In this document: positions 40,466-48,501 of the stretch, in pieces
Position numbering within the stretch: the stretch's first letter is position 1
Layout of the letters: every line of letters starts with the position of its first letter
DNA from: Terriglobales bacterium
Lineage (GTDB): Bacteria > Acidobacteriota > Terriglobia > Terriglobales > Acidobacteriaceae
Reading direction: 5' to 3'
Assembly (NCBI GenBank): GCA_035487355.1
Contig: DATHMF010000107.1
Span: forward strand, 20,149 to 84,148
Length of the DNA: 64,000 nucleotides
Made by a program: the position numbers and the translations under genes
The notes under the pieces: generated by a model
The model's database searches: none
Seen by the model: the letters and a program-made list of their open reading frames with translations, nothing else
What the model was told of the DNA's origin: nothing

Positions 40466-42415
40466 CTAAGGCCCCTGCTTTTCCAGGATTTCGTCAACGC
40501 TCTTGATCTTGCCCTTTTCCACCTCAACCGTGCGCTGTGCGGTTTTGTAGCCGTCCATCTGCAAGACCACGGTATGGGTGCCGGGGTCCAGGGCCCAACG
40601 CAAATCCGTCTTCTTCAGGGCCACTTGGCCGTCAAGAATAATCGTCGCTCCTTCTGGCCGCGTCCGTACGTGCAAGACCCCTTTGCCCTCAGGGATAGGC
40701 TCACCACCCAGCAGGTGCCGCCAGAAGCCGCCTTGCGCAAGAGCGAGCGTCGGAGCGAAGCTATAGGTCTGCCCTTCGGCAAGGCTGGTAGAGACCGATT
40801 CTTCTTTAAAGCCCGCCTTGCGCACCTCGACTGTGTGCACGCCCTTTTCCGCGATGATGATCTGTGCCGGGGTGCTCTTGCCGGTATCTTTGCCATCCAC
40901 CCAGATGGCGGCGTTCGGCGGGATGCTTTTCACATCGATTGTGGATACGACCAGTTTCAACTGGACCCAGACAGGCTCGCTCTTGCCGGCGGCGACGGTC
41001 ACCATGCGTGTTTCCCGGGCGTAGCCGGGTTTCGAAAAAACAACTGTATGCTGACCAGAGGCCAGGCTGGCAGCTTTGAATGGCGTTACCCATGCAGGCT
41101 CCGACCGGCCATCCACTTCCACTTTGGCGCCTTCCGGCTGTGAAACAAAACGCAGTTCGTGCTGCTGCTCTGAAACACCGATGGGAGACCCTTGCCCTTT
41201 GGTCTTCTTTTGCTCCGGCTCTTGGTCGGGATTCAAGACAGGGGTTGCAGCGTTCACCTGTACGTTCTGGTTCGTACCGGTATCAGAAGGTTTGGTTACC
41301 TGTACGCTCGGCGCTTGTTGCTGTTGCTGCCTTTGCGCTTCCTCCAATTGCTTGACTCGGTGACCGTAATACACCAGGCTTCCTACCAATCCCAGCAACA
41401 GCACTGCCGCCGTGGCCCCGAGGAGCATGCCTTTCCGGTTCTTGGCTTTGGCCGCCTGAGCTGGCTCAGGCAGTACAACCGGGGCTTTTGCGACAGGTGC
41501 AGGGACCGCACTGCCGGCAACTTTTAATGACAGCACAAGCGTCTTTGCCGACTGTGCCGCCGTGGCCGCCGAGGTTGCTGTCGTAAGGCCGCGTTTGGGA
41601 ACGAAGGACTTGTAGTTCTCCAGGTCCTGCACCAACTCCGCGCCCGTTTGATAGCGCTCGTCCGGAGACTTGGCCAGCGACTCGGTCACGATGGAACTCA
41701 GCCCCGGATGGATCGTCACATCCAGGTCGCGTGGCGCCGTGGGCGTTTCATTGACGATCTTATAGATGATCGTCGTCACGTTATCTCCCGTAAATGGCTT
41801 CTCACCCGTCAGCATTTCATACAGGCAAACGCCGAAGCTGAAAAAGTCGGAACGGCCGTCCAACTGCTTGCCTTGGAGTTGCTCGGGAGACATGTAATTC
41901 GGCGTCCCCAGGATTTGGCCGGTGCTGGTCACCCCGCCCCCGGTCTTGGCAATGCCGAAGTCCATGATCTTTGCTGTGCCACTTGGGGTAATCATGATGT
42001 TGGCCGGCTTTACGTCGCGATGGATGATCCCCTGCGAATGGGCGTAGTCCAACCCCGCACAAATCTGGCGGGTAAGCTTGAGTATTTCGTCTGTCGAGAG
42101 GACGCGCTTTTGTGCCAAGAGCTGATGGAGTGTGGTTCCCTCAACAAACTCCATGGCGATGTAAAAGATAGTGTCTTGCTCGCCGGCGTCGTAGATGGTT
42201 ACGATGTTGGGATGGTTGAGAAGACCAACGGCCTGCGCTTCATTCTTGAACCGGCGCAGCATGTCCTTGGTGTCTACACCATAGGCATCCAGCCGCATGG
42301 TTTTGAGGGCGACAACCCGGCCAATGTTGGGGTCTTTGGCCTTATGGACCAGACCCATGGCGCCACGCCCAAGTTCGCTAACGATCTCGTACCGGCCGAC
42401 ACTTTGAAGAGCCAT
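40466..42415 (-). CDS. Ser/Thr protein kinase with C-terminal PEGA-like repeats
   Basis: 649 residues. Kinase domain 8-265: LGRGAMGLVHKAKDP (glycine loop), VALKTMRL (Lys), IIHRDVKPANIMI (catalytic loop), MDFGIAK (DFG), GTPNYMSPEQLQGKQLDGRS. One transmembrane helix (GMLLGATAAVLLLGLVGSLV) follows, then a Gln-rich patch and three or four PEGA-like repeats (VSQPEGAKVEVDGRSEP, KSIPPNAAIWVDGKDTG, RTRPEGATIILDGQ) outside the cytoplasm. PknB-like kinases with surface PEGA domains are common in this phylum. Operon with the FHA-cyclase. Confidence 0.93.
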   Translation of the reverse strand: MALQSVGRYEIVSELGRGAMGLVHKAKDPNIGRVVALKTMRLDAYGVDTKDMLRRFKNEAQAVGLLNHPNIVTIYDAGEQDTIFYIAMEFVEGTTLHQLLAQKRVLSTDEILKLTRQICAGLDYAHSQGIIHRDVKPANIMITPSGTAKIMDFGIAKTGGGVTSTGQILGTPNYMSPEQLQGKQLDGRSDFFSFGVCLYEMLTGEKPFTGDNVTTIIYKIVNETPTAPRDLDVTIHPGLSSIVTESLAKSPDERYQTGAELVQDLENYKSFVPKRGLTTATSAATAAQSAKTLVLSLKVAGSAVPAPVAKAPVVLPEPAQAAKAKNRKGMLLGATAAVLLLGLVGSLVYYGHRVKQLEEAQRQQQQQAPSVQVTKPSDTGTNQNVQVNAATPVLNPDQEPEQKKTKGQGSPIGVSEQQHELRFVSQPEGAKVEVDGRSEPAWVTPFKAASLASGQHTVVFSKPGYARETRMVTVAAGKSEPVWVQLKLVVSTIDVKSIPPNAAIWVDGKDTGKSTPAQIIIAEKGVHTVEVRKAGFKEESVSTSLAEGQTYSFAPTLALAQGGFWRHLLGGEPIPEGKGVLHVRTRPEGATIILDGQVALKKTDLRWALDPGTHTVVLQMDGYKTAQRTVEVEKGKIKSVDEILEKQGP

Positions 42416-42552
42416 GAGTTTCTTGCTCGTGCGATTCTCTACAGCGTGCCCTGAGTCGCTTTTGGGTGAATTCAGCCATCCCAGGGCACACTGGAAGACA
42501 AAAAAACTACGTTAGACGAAAAATACAGCCTTCCAGAACTAAGAGCGCGTAT

Positions 42553-43137
42553 CTACGCTGCTTCTTTTTTCCCACCGGGAGTTTGTTCCTTCACCAGCTC
42601 CTCGAACAGGGACCGGTAGTGGATCATCGCTGCTCTTAGCTCTTCGGTGCTTGCTTCTCCTCTACCCAGCTGCAATGCAATCTCATGAGCAGATCGGTAA
42701 TTCTCCGCCACTCGGGGATGGTCGACAGAAATGTCGGCGGCGCGTTGATCAAACTCGGCTACGGGATAACCACGAGCTCTCATTAAGGAAGACACCAATT
42801 CGTCGGCTTCGGTGACTACCCCCTTCGGGTAATCGATAAAGCGAGACTGCACTGAATTCCATTGGCTCGAAAAGCGTTCCCGTTCCGTCGGATCGAGATC
42901 GCGGATCTTAAGCTCTTCAACCCGCTTCTCACGCTCCGCCAACTTCGATTCGGCTTTTCGTTCAGACCCATGCTGTTCTACAGCCCGCTCGTACTCCGGC
43001 CCGAAACGCTCGCGCAAACCTGCAGTAGTAGCTCTGCGTCTTCGCACGTACAGCCATGTAAGCCCAGCCAGGACCACGATGACCACGGCTGCGAATGCAA
43101 TCATCAGGTTGGGGTCCATCAGTTGTTGTAAGTCCAT
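42553..43137 (-). CDS. Membrane-anchored protein of unknown function
   Basis: 194 residues from the Met at 43137, chosen because aaggag lies seven bases upstream; a longer frame exists. One N-terminal transmembrane helix (LMIAFAAVVIVVLAGLTWLYV), then a charged cytoplasmic helix (AERFGPEYERAV-like, REKRVEELKIRDLDPTERER) and SSQWNSVQSRFIDYP, ALMRARGYP-like segments. No family recognised. It is separated by 140 bp from the kinase gene and probably independent. Confidence 0.72.
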   Translation of the reverse strand: MDLQQLMDPNLMIAFAAVVIVVLAGLTWLYVRRRRATTAGLRERFGPEYERAVEQHGSERKAESKLAEREKRVEELKIRDLDPTERERFSSQWNSVQSRFIDYPKGVVTEADELVSSLMRARGYPVAEFDQRAADISVDHPRVAENYRSAHEIALQLGRGEASTEELRAAMIHYRSLFEELVKEQTPGGKKEAA

Positions 43138-43369
43138 GGGAGATCTCCTTGCACCAACCCGCAGTATTACATCCGTGGTTTTGGACAACTGTTCAGAATT
43201 GACCACCCCGTGCATCAGCGAGGAACGGCTTGTGGCACTCGGCAGATCGTACGCCGTGCAGCGGAGTCGAGGGACCCGGGCTTTTCTGCCTTCTCAACGT
43301 CGCTGCTGCTCAATTCAATTCAGCAGCTGAGTAGTTCTTAATTCTCGATCTCTCAATTACCAAATCCAA

Positions 43370-43400
43370 AAGGCCGGAGTGATGATCTCCGGCCTTTTTT
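43370..43400 (+). terminator. Orphan terminator, duplicate of 38722-38752
   Basis: Stem AAGGCCGGAG / CTCCGGCCTT with T-run, preceded by the same ctcaattaccaaatccaaaa as the terminator of small protein A. No plus-strand gene precedes it; the 43138-43369 stretch only holds a GCTGCTG...CAGCAGC hairpin near 43300-43330. Confidence 0.85.
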
Positions 43401-43501
43401 GCGTCTCCTTTACTAGTTGTCTAAAAATTCTGTGGGCTTCATGTCGTTTTATGCCGGGGCTGATACACTAGTTGGTCGTTTTTCTATATGGGTATCTGAC
43501 A

Positions 43502-44326
43502 ATGAATATGCCAGTTGCAGAAATCGGGACCAACCAGCTCATATCCGACACCGACGAACTGAAAGGGTGCGTCTCGGTTATCGTGCCCATCTACAACGAA
43601 GTTGACCACTTCGATGAGTTGTTGCGCCAGGTGCAGGCCTCTCCGGTCAGCAAAGAAATCATCGTTGTGGATGATGGCTCGACCGACGGCACGCGCGAGC
43701 GGCTCATGGAGCGGGCCCCGGAGCAGGGTGTTACCCTGGTTTTTCACCGGCAAAACTGCGGCAAGGGCGCGGCCATCCGGACCGGGTTGCGTTATGCGAG
43801 GGGCGAATACATCCTTATTCAAGATTCCGATTTGGAGTACAACCCTCAGGATTATCCCGCGCTGCTCGAACCGCTGGAGACCGGCAAGGCCAATGTGGTT
43901 TATGGAGTACGGCCTGACCGTCCGGAGCGAGGTTTGCGATTTTTCCTGGGCGCCAAGCTGCTTACCCACCTCGCCAACCTGCTCTACGGCTGCGGAATTC
44001 ACGACGAAGCTACCTGCTATAAAGTTTTCCGGCGCTCTGTACTGCAGCAACTTAAGCTGGAGTGCCGCCGCTTTGAGTTCTGTCCGGAAGTGACGGCAAA
44101 GTTAAGCCGGATCGGGGAACGGATTGCCGAAGTGCCCATCAACTACAATCCTCGCACCGCCGACGAAGGCAAGAAGATCCGGTCCGCCGATGGATGGATT
44201 GCTATCTGGACTCTGATCCAACTGCGCTTTACTTTGCGCCGGCGTTTTGTCATGCCGGAGCCGGAAACTGAAACTGCTCCTTTCCCTGTAGGCTTCGTCC
44301 GCCCGCCCGTTAATGTAGAAATCTAA
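43502..44326 (+). CDS. Family 2 glycosyltransferase (polyprenol-phosphate sugar synthase type)
   Basis: About 274 residues from the ATG at 43502. GT-A fold with VSVIVPIYNEVDHFDELLRQ, IIVVDDGSTDGTRERL, GKGAAIRTGLRYARGEYILI, QDSDLEYNPQDYP (DxD-like metal site), and ITATYNPRT-like EVPINYNPRTADEGKKI. It resembles DPM1-like enzymes that transfer sugar to a lipid phosphate at the inner membrane. There is no C-terminal transmembrane segment, so it is probably peripheral. Single gene. Confidence 0.88.
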   Translation: MNMPVAEIGTNQLISDTDELKGCVSVIVPIYNEVDHFDELLRQVQASPVSKEIIVVDDGSTDGTRERLMERAPEQGVTLVFHRQNCGKGAAIRTGLRYARGEYILIQDSDLEYNPQDYPALLEPLETGKANVVYGVRPDRPERGLRFFLGAKLLTHLANLLYGCGIHDEATCYKVFRRSVLQQLKLECRRFEFCPEVTAKLSRIGERIAEVPINYNPRTADEGKKIRSADGWIAIWTLIQLRFTLRRRFVMPEPETETAPFPVGFVRPPVNVEI

Positions 44327-44378
44327 GGGCTTCTGTAGCGCTCCACCCTACTCGCCTGCTCACGGCGGGCCTCCTCTG
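44322..44378 (+). repeat. Interspersed taagggctccgc-type repeat, diverged copy 4
   Basis: Starts at the stop codon of the glycosyltransferase (atc-TAA-gggcttctgtagcgctcc), so the repeat supplies the stop. The remainder is diverged. Confidence 0.4.
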
Positions 44379-44617
44379 TTGCGAAATGCGGCATTGATTC
44401 ACTAATTAGCAGGGTATATCCGGCATTCCCAAAACAGCACTGTCTCAAATATGGAATTGAGAGTCTATGGATTAGACAGAGTAAGGGCTGGATTTCTTAA
44501 ATTCAGACCTATTGAATGTTAAGTTGTTTATTTTCAATCAGATAGTTGCGGCTTTGGGTTTGGCTCAAGGATTGCTATTACATAAGCAATTGGATTCTCT
44601 GGGACGACGAATCAAAA

Positions 44618-44648
44618 GGGTCCGGAAGCCCAAAAAACTTCCGGGCCC
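44618..44648 (+). promoter_or_regulatory. Leader hairpin before small protein B
   Basis: 11-bp stem with one G-U pair: GGGTCCGGAAG (44618-44628), loop cccaaaaaa, CTTCCGGGCCC (44638-44648). It ends 28 bases before the start codon and has no T-run. Attenuation or mRNA protection is possible. Confidence 0.5.
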
Positions 44649-44676
44649 TGAACTAAACCCAGGAAAGGGAAAGAAA

Positions 44677-44976
44677 ATGCAAGCCAAGTCGACACTGACG
44701 GAGAATTTGGAACTGAGCAGCATGCGTGGAACGCAACACAAGGTGCAGCAGATGTTTTCTCCGGGAGATATTTCCCTGCTGCGCAATGCACTCCAGGAAA
44801 AAGCAGCCGAGTTCGATTGCTGGCAGTGCGCCGAGATTATTGAGATGTTCTTACGCTCGCGGGGTTACGGAGTTTCACGCCAGGCTGCGCGGGCCTGTAT
44901 AGGCAGGCTGGAAGCAACCAACTGTGACGACGAGGCGGTTGCCGAGGAATTGGAGAGACTGGCGCTGGTAAATTAG
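44677..44976 (+). CDS. Small conserved protein B (paralogue of 38463-38693)
   Basis: 99 residues from the ATG at 44677 (ggaaagggaaag upstream). A longer in-frame start at 44512 would add an unrelated, poorly coding N-terminus across the leader hairpin and is not favoured. The last 75 residues share F-S-x-x-x-x-x-L-R-N-x-L, WQ-x-AE, MFL-x-S/G-RGYGVS-xx-AAR and ELE-x-LALV with protein A; the N-terminal 25 residues are unique. No family recognised. The hairpin array at 45213 lies 236 bp downstream on the same strand. Confidence 0.75.
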   Translation: MQAKSTLTENLELSSMRGTQHKVQQMFSPGDISLLRNALQEKAAEFDCWQCAEIIEMFLRSRGYGVSRQAARACIGRLEATNCDDEAVAEELERLALVN

Positions 44977-45212
44977 CTGCCGGTCGGGTAGGTGAAGTAG
45001 GTAAAACGCGGGGCTGGTTAAATGTGAATTAGGTTCCTGGCTCCGCAAAAGTTTAAAAGACCCTGGACCAAGCGGGGGACTATAGCAGCAAGCGAAAGTC
45101 CCCGAGGGAACGAAGTTAGCGAAGAGTGAAGTGGTTGGTTCCATGCTAGCTTTTCGCAAGGGGCTCAGCAACACAGGCTTTTTAGGGGGAGGGTTGCAGG
45201 GCCCTTTTTAAG

Positions 45213-45463
45213 ATTAAGTAAAAGTTTTCGCAACTCGAGCGGCGTGAAACAGTACTGGGGGGTCTGGTTCACGACGCCGGGGAGCGAAAAATAAATTAAG
45301 TAAAAGTTTTCGCAACTCGAGTGACGTGAAACAGTACTGGGGGGTCTGGTTCACGAAAGCCGGGAAGCGAAAAATAAGTTGAAGCAAAAGTTTTCGCAGC
45401 TCTGCGCAAGGTGAAACAGTACTGGGGGGTCTGGTTCACGGAGAACAGGGAAGCGAAAAATAA
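45213..45463 (+). ncRNA. Three-copy tandem array of a structured RNA-like unit
   Basis: Units at 45213-45294, 45295-45377 and 45378-45463 (82, 83 and 86 bp). Each has an outer stem TTTTCGC / GCGAAAA, variable linkers, and an inner hairpin identical in all three copies: GTGAA and CAG on the 5' side, a loop tactggggggt, CTG and TTCAC on the 3' side. Conservation of both stems and of the G-rich loop, with linkers free to change, indicates selection on RNA (or single-strand) structure. A strong terminator 17 bp downstream indicates plus-strand transcription, perhaps as a 3' extension of the gene at 44677 or as an independent RNA. The 44977-45212 stretch has another GGGGAC/GTCCCC hairpin but no gene. 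Confidence 0.6.
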
Positions 45464-45479
45464 ACGGTGACAGTAAACA

Positions 45480-45507
45480 CGCCGGGCCAACCAGCCCGGC
45501 GTTTTTT
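45480..45507 (+). terminator. Terminator after the hairpin array
   Basis: Perfect 8-bp stem CGCCGGGC / GCCCGGCG, loop caacca, T6 tail. Confidence 0.92.
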
Positions 45508-45577
45508 GCTTCCGAATGAAATTATGCCGTTTTAACTATTACTGTGCTTATTCTCTCGCCATTCTGCTTGCATCTTT

Positions 45578-45613
45578 GTCATTCTGAGCGCCGTATTTTG
45601 GCGCGAAGAATCT
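45578..45613 (+). repeat. gtcattctgagcg-type interspersed repeat
   Basis: Reads gtcattctgagcgccg then gcgcgaagaatct, with an inner GCGCC/GGCGC hairpin. The gtcattctgag...gaagaatct pattern is a common intergenic repeat in environmental genomes; only one copy was noticed here. Confidence 0.4.
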
Positions 45614-45726
45614 GGCGTTTTCTCGACCCGGCGACACTGTTCTTCGGTATTAACCATAATGAATAATCCAGGAGAATGAAACGTTCACGCACAGGGCCTC
45701 ACCATTGATCATAGAGGGTTACACAG

Positions 45727-45915
45727 ATGTCAGTAACAAGAATACCGGAAGAGCGCGATGGAATCTCAACCCAGAGCGAACACAAAGGTCCAATGAAAAA
45801 GCCGGGCAATGTTATTTGTTTCGCCTGCCGAAGAAGGATAACCGCTGGCGAAAACCATACCCACCCATACTCAAATGGAGAAACGCAGAGCCAGCCGATT
45901 ATCCGTGCGTGGTGA
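45727..45915 (+). CDS. Possible small protein with one CxxC motif
   Basis: 62 residues, MSVTRIPEERDGISTQ...NVICFACRRRITAGENH. gaggg lies nine bases before the ATG. The single CxxC and following HTHP might bind metal. There is no family recognition and an overlapping open frame exists, so this is a weak call. Confidence 0.3.
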   Translation: MSVTRIPEERDGISTQSEHKGPMKKPGNVICFACRRRITAGENHTHPYSNGETQSQPIIRAW

Positions 45916-45988
45916 GGTCAATGCGGGGAAGAGAAGTTCTTAGAGTTGCACGGTCTAGGGCGCGTAGTTGACGGCGTAGCTCTTCAGA

Positions 45989-46036
45989 TTACTCGTACCG
46001 AAGGCTCTCCACCGGGTCAAGCTGGGCGGCGCCCCG
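45989..46036 (-). pseudogene. Remnant of the C-terminus of an FtsX/MacB-type permease
   Basis: The minus strand reads RGAAQLDPVESLRYE followed by a stop, the same ending as the permease at 47141 (RAAQLDPVESLRYE). No upstream part of such a gene precedes it, so only the last 15 codons remain. Confidence 0.65.
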
Positions 46037-46167
46037 GAAGGATTCTTCTCTTACGACAAAGTGTGTTCTTCATGAACTCGCTGGAATTTGTACGCCAGCT
46101 CTGGTAAAGGGTCTCGTTCGAACTTGCCGCTTGCTGCCGCGTCGCGCATAATTCTGTTGGGTGTCAC

Positions 46168-46398
46168 ATGAGCCGGACTCGAAAAGACTCAGACCGATTC
46201 AAGGACAAGTCTCTCGAAGTAGTCAAAAGGGACGACGGCACCTTTGATCTCTTCGTGAATTGTAAACTTGATCGCAACTGCGTCCCGGAAGCCTGGCTGG
46301 CCGAAGAACTTTGTGTGCGCTACGGATTCTGCGGCGAGGAGTACGACTCCTTTCTGCGCGAAATCCATCAAAACGGCAGGAAAAAGATCATGTTCTGA
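46168..46398 (+). CDS. Small hypothetical protein
   Basis: 76 residues, MSRTRKDSDRFKDKSLEVVK...DGTFDLFVNCKL...WLAEELCVRYGFCGEEYDSF. Composition and length suggest a real cytoplasmic protein, but no family was recognised and the ribosome-binding site (ggtgtcac) is weak. It is convergent with the TonB-like gene 70 bp away. Confidence 0.55.
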   Translation: MSRTRKDSDRFKDKSLEVVKRDDGTFDLFVNCKLDRNCVPEAWLAEELCVRYGFCGEEYDSFLREIHQNGRKKIMF

Positions 46399-46469
46399 CG
46401 TGAGCGCGAAACCGTGATTTACCACAACCCACAATTCGTGAACACGCCAGCAATAATCAGGCGAACAGC

Positions 46470-47066
46470 CTAGCCACGACGGCGTAGGCCACATCGCCAC
46501 AAATACAGACATTTGGCAGAATGAACACGATAGTAATAGTAGTCTTCCCCGCCCCAGCGGTAGCCGCACCGCCACAAGTAAAGGCACTTTGCGGAACGCA
46601 CCCCAATGTAGGCGAATTGAATATGAATGGGCCTGGGCTCAGTAATCACCCTCACGCGGTTCTCCGATTGGATGGCATCTATGATCGTTTTCGCCTGCTC
46701 GGCAGGCGGGACATCAGCAATCTCAAATGAGTAGGTGAGCACGTACGGTGTTACCTCAGTGCTGCATTGTCGGCATTCGAACTGTGACTGTTGGGCGCTG
46801 TCCAATGCTGCCTGTTGCAGCATGGGATGGCCGCTGATCGCAACTGCCGACTCAATACTCCCGTCTTTTCGAATTCCGAGCTTCACCTCGACGTCACCGG
46901 TTATGCGTGCTGTTCGCGCCAGGGGAGGATAGGTAGGCTGTGACAGCCTCGTTAGGACAACTCCAGTTTGAGCTGAGCCCGAGATAGCAGCAGCTTGTCC
47001 TCGGGCATTCTCTATGAGCGAAGCGGCGGTGACTAGCAGAAGAATGAATAAAAGGAAGGAGCGCAT
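46470..47066 (-). CDS. TonB-domain protein with duplicated C-terminal Cys/Trp motif
   Basis: 198 residues. A signal peptide (FLLFILLLVTAASLIENARG) is followed by a TonB C-terminal-like domain (LSQPTYPPLARTARITGDVE, then GHPMLQQAALDSAQQSQFEC). It ends in two copies of SAKCLYLWRCG separated by YRWGGEDYYYYRVH. Seven of ten codons in AKCLYLWRCG differ between the copies and all are synonymous, which points to selection on the peptide. The protein is periplasmic by inference; it has no membrane anchor beyond the signal, so it is not a classical TonB. Confidence 0.75.
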   Translation of the reverse strand: MRSFLLFILLLVTAASLIENARGQAAAISGSAQTGVVLTRLSQPTYPPLARTARITGDVEVKLGIRKDGSIESAVAISGHPMLQQAALDSAQQSQFECRQCSTEVTPYVLTYSFEIADVPPAEQAKTIIDAIQSENRVRVITEPRPIHIQFAYIGVRSAKCLYLWRCGYRWGGEDYYYYRVHSAKCLYLWRCGLRRRG

Positions 47067-47140
47067 ATTAAGAAGAACGAACCACGCGCCCGAACTTGCA
47101 GGAAATTTAACGCAGCTTCAATCCCGGAAATCAGAGGGCT

Positions 47141-48418
47141 CTATTCGTACCGCAAACTCTCAACAGGATCAAGCTGGGCGGCGCGGCTGGCGGGTACGGT
47201 GCCAAATATGATCCCAACCAGCGAAGAGACCAGTACCGCTACGACGATGGAAACCCCTGAGATGGGGATGTGATACTCGGTGAACATCCGCACTGAGATG
47301 GGCAGCATCATCCCGATGGCAATGCCCACAAATCCGCCGGTGAGGGAGATAAAGACTGATTCCGCCAGAAACTGAAAGCGGATCTCATTGCGGGTGGCGC
47401 CCACGGCCTTGCGGATGCCGATTTCGCGGGTGCGCGACTTCACCGTGACCAGCATGATGTTCATGATGCCCACCCCGGCCACAATCAGGACGATGAGCGA
47501 GACCAGCATGAGCACCACCGTCAGGATATTGGTGATCACATTGGCGGTATTCAGGATGTCCGTCAGGTTCGCGATTTCGTAGGTTGATTCCGGCCGGTGC
47601 CGCGAGGTGATGACCCGCTTGATATCTTCGGTGCCCTGCGGCACCAGTGATGCATCGGTCATCGAGAAATACAACTGCTTCACATTGTGATTGCCGGTAA
47701 AAATCTGGCTTTCGGTATAAGGAATCAAGATCGTGTAGTCGGTGACTTCAGAGTTGCCATAGGTGTTGGTGCTCTCCTTGAAGGTCCCGATGATGGTGAA
47801 TGGCAGCCCGCTGATCTTAATGGTCTGGCCGATGGCGGCGCTTTCGCTGTTGAAAAGTTGCTTCGCGAATTTTTCCGTAATCAACGCGACTTTCTGGCGG
47901 GAATCATCGGCATCGAAGAAGCGTCCGGCCGGGACCTGCAGATTACGCACGATGCGGTAATCAGGCATCACACCAAGAATGCTGGCATCGCCTTCTTTGC
48001 CGCCGCCCATCGGCATGCGCTCAGCCAGATTGGCTACAGGAGAAGCAGCCCGCAGGCCCGGAACCAGTTGCAAGGCGGCCTGCATGTCGTCCACAGTGAG
48101 ATAGTCCGAAGCCACCGGCGTAGCGCGCGGGCCCTCCCCTTTATATTCCGCCCAGATGACATTGGAGCCGATGTTCTGAATCTGGCTCAGGATGTAGTGC
48201 TTGCCGGTAAGCCCAATGGTCACCACCAGAATGAGCGAAGCGGTGCCAATGACCATGCCCAACGCCGTGAGCACAAAGCGAATTTTGTTTTGGCGAAAAG
48301 AATCTATGGCCACCAGGGCAATTTCGCTCAGCTCGGCGCGGTAATGCCGGGTGGCCTGCTCGCCTTCGCGCAGCGTCTTCAGCGGATGAAGCACGACATT
48401 TTGGGGCTTCAGCATCAT
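47141..48418 (-). CDS. FtsX/MacB-type ABC transporter permease (1)
   Basis: About 425 residues from the Met at 48418. MacB_PCD plus FtsX layout: N-terminal helix (FVLTALGMVIGTASLILVVT), large periplasmic domain, then three helices near the C-terminus starting VVLMLVSLIVLIVAGVGIMN, with IMLVTVKSRTREIGIRKAVG and the terminal RAAQLDPVESLRYE. It would be an energy-coupled efflux or mechanotransmission permease. No ATP-binding subunit or HlyD-like partner is adjacent. An orphan copy of its last codons lies at 45989-46036. A longer upstream frame overlaps antisense sequence and is not used. Confidence 0.9.
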   Translation of the reverse strand: MMLKPQNVVLHPLKTLREGEQATRHYRAELSEIALVAIDSFRQNKIRFVLTALGMVIGTASLILVVTIGLTGKHYILSQIQNIGSNVIWAEYKGEGPRATPVASDYLTVDDMQAALQLVPGLRAASPVANLAERMPMGGGKEGDASILGVMPDYRIVRNLQVPAGRFFDADDSRQKVALITEKFAKQLFNSESAAIGQTIKISGLPFTIIGTFKESTNTYGNSEVTDYTILIPYTESQIFTGNHNVKQLYFSMTDASLVPQGTEDIKRVITSRHRPESTYEIANLTDILNTANVITNILTVVLMLVSLIVLIVAGVGIMNIMLVTVKSRTREIGIRKAVGATRNEIRFQFLAESVFISLTGGFVGIAIGMMLPISVRMFTEYHIPISGVSIVVAVLVSSLVGIIFGTVPASRAAQLDPVESLRYE

Positions 48419-48501
48419 TACTTTTATCGTAACAGCTTCAAGCGTAGAGGAAAACAGTTCTAAAGAAGAAGCCTTTGGCCTTTCAGCTCTGAGAACTGCT
48501 T

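Noticed and set aside
45213..45463. CRISPR array
   Set aside because: Only three units, with paired stems and related linkers rather than unique spacers; no cas genes.
45296..45490. 64-residue minus-strand frame with repeated DPPVLFHVTRVAKTF-like segments
   Set aside because: Translation of the hairpin array; the terminator and stems point to plus-strand RNA instead.
46189..46587. 132-residue minus-strand frame
   Set aside because: Overlaps both the small hypothetical gene and the end of the TonB-like gene in another frame; no family features.
47687..48463. 258-residue plus-strand frame
   Set aside because: Antisense shadow of the FtsX/MacB permease with no recognisable domain.
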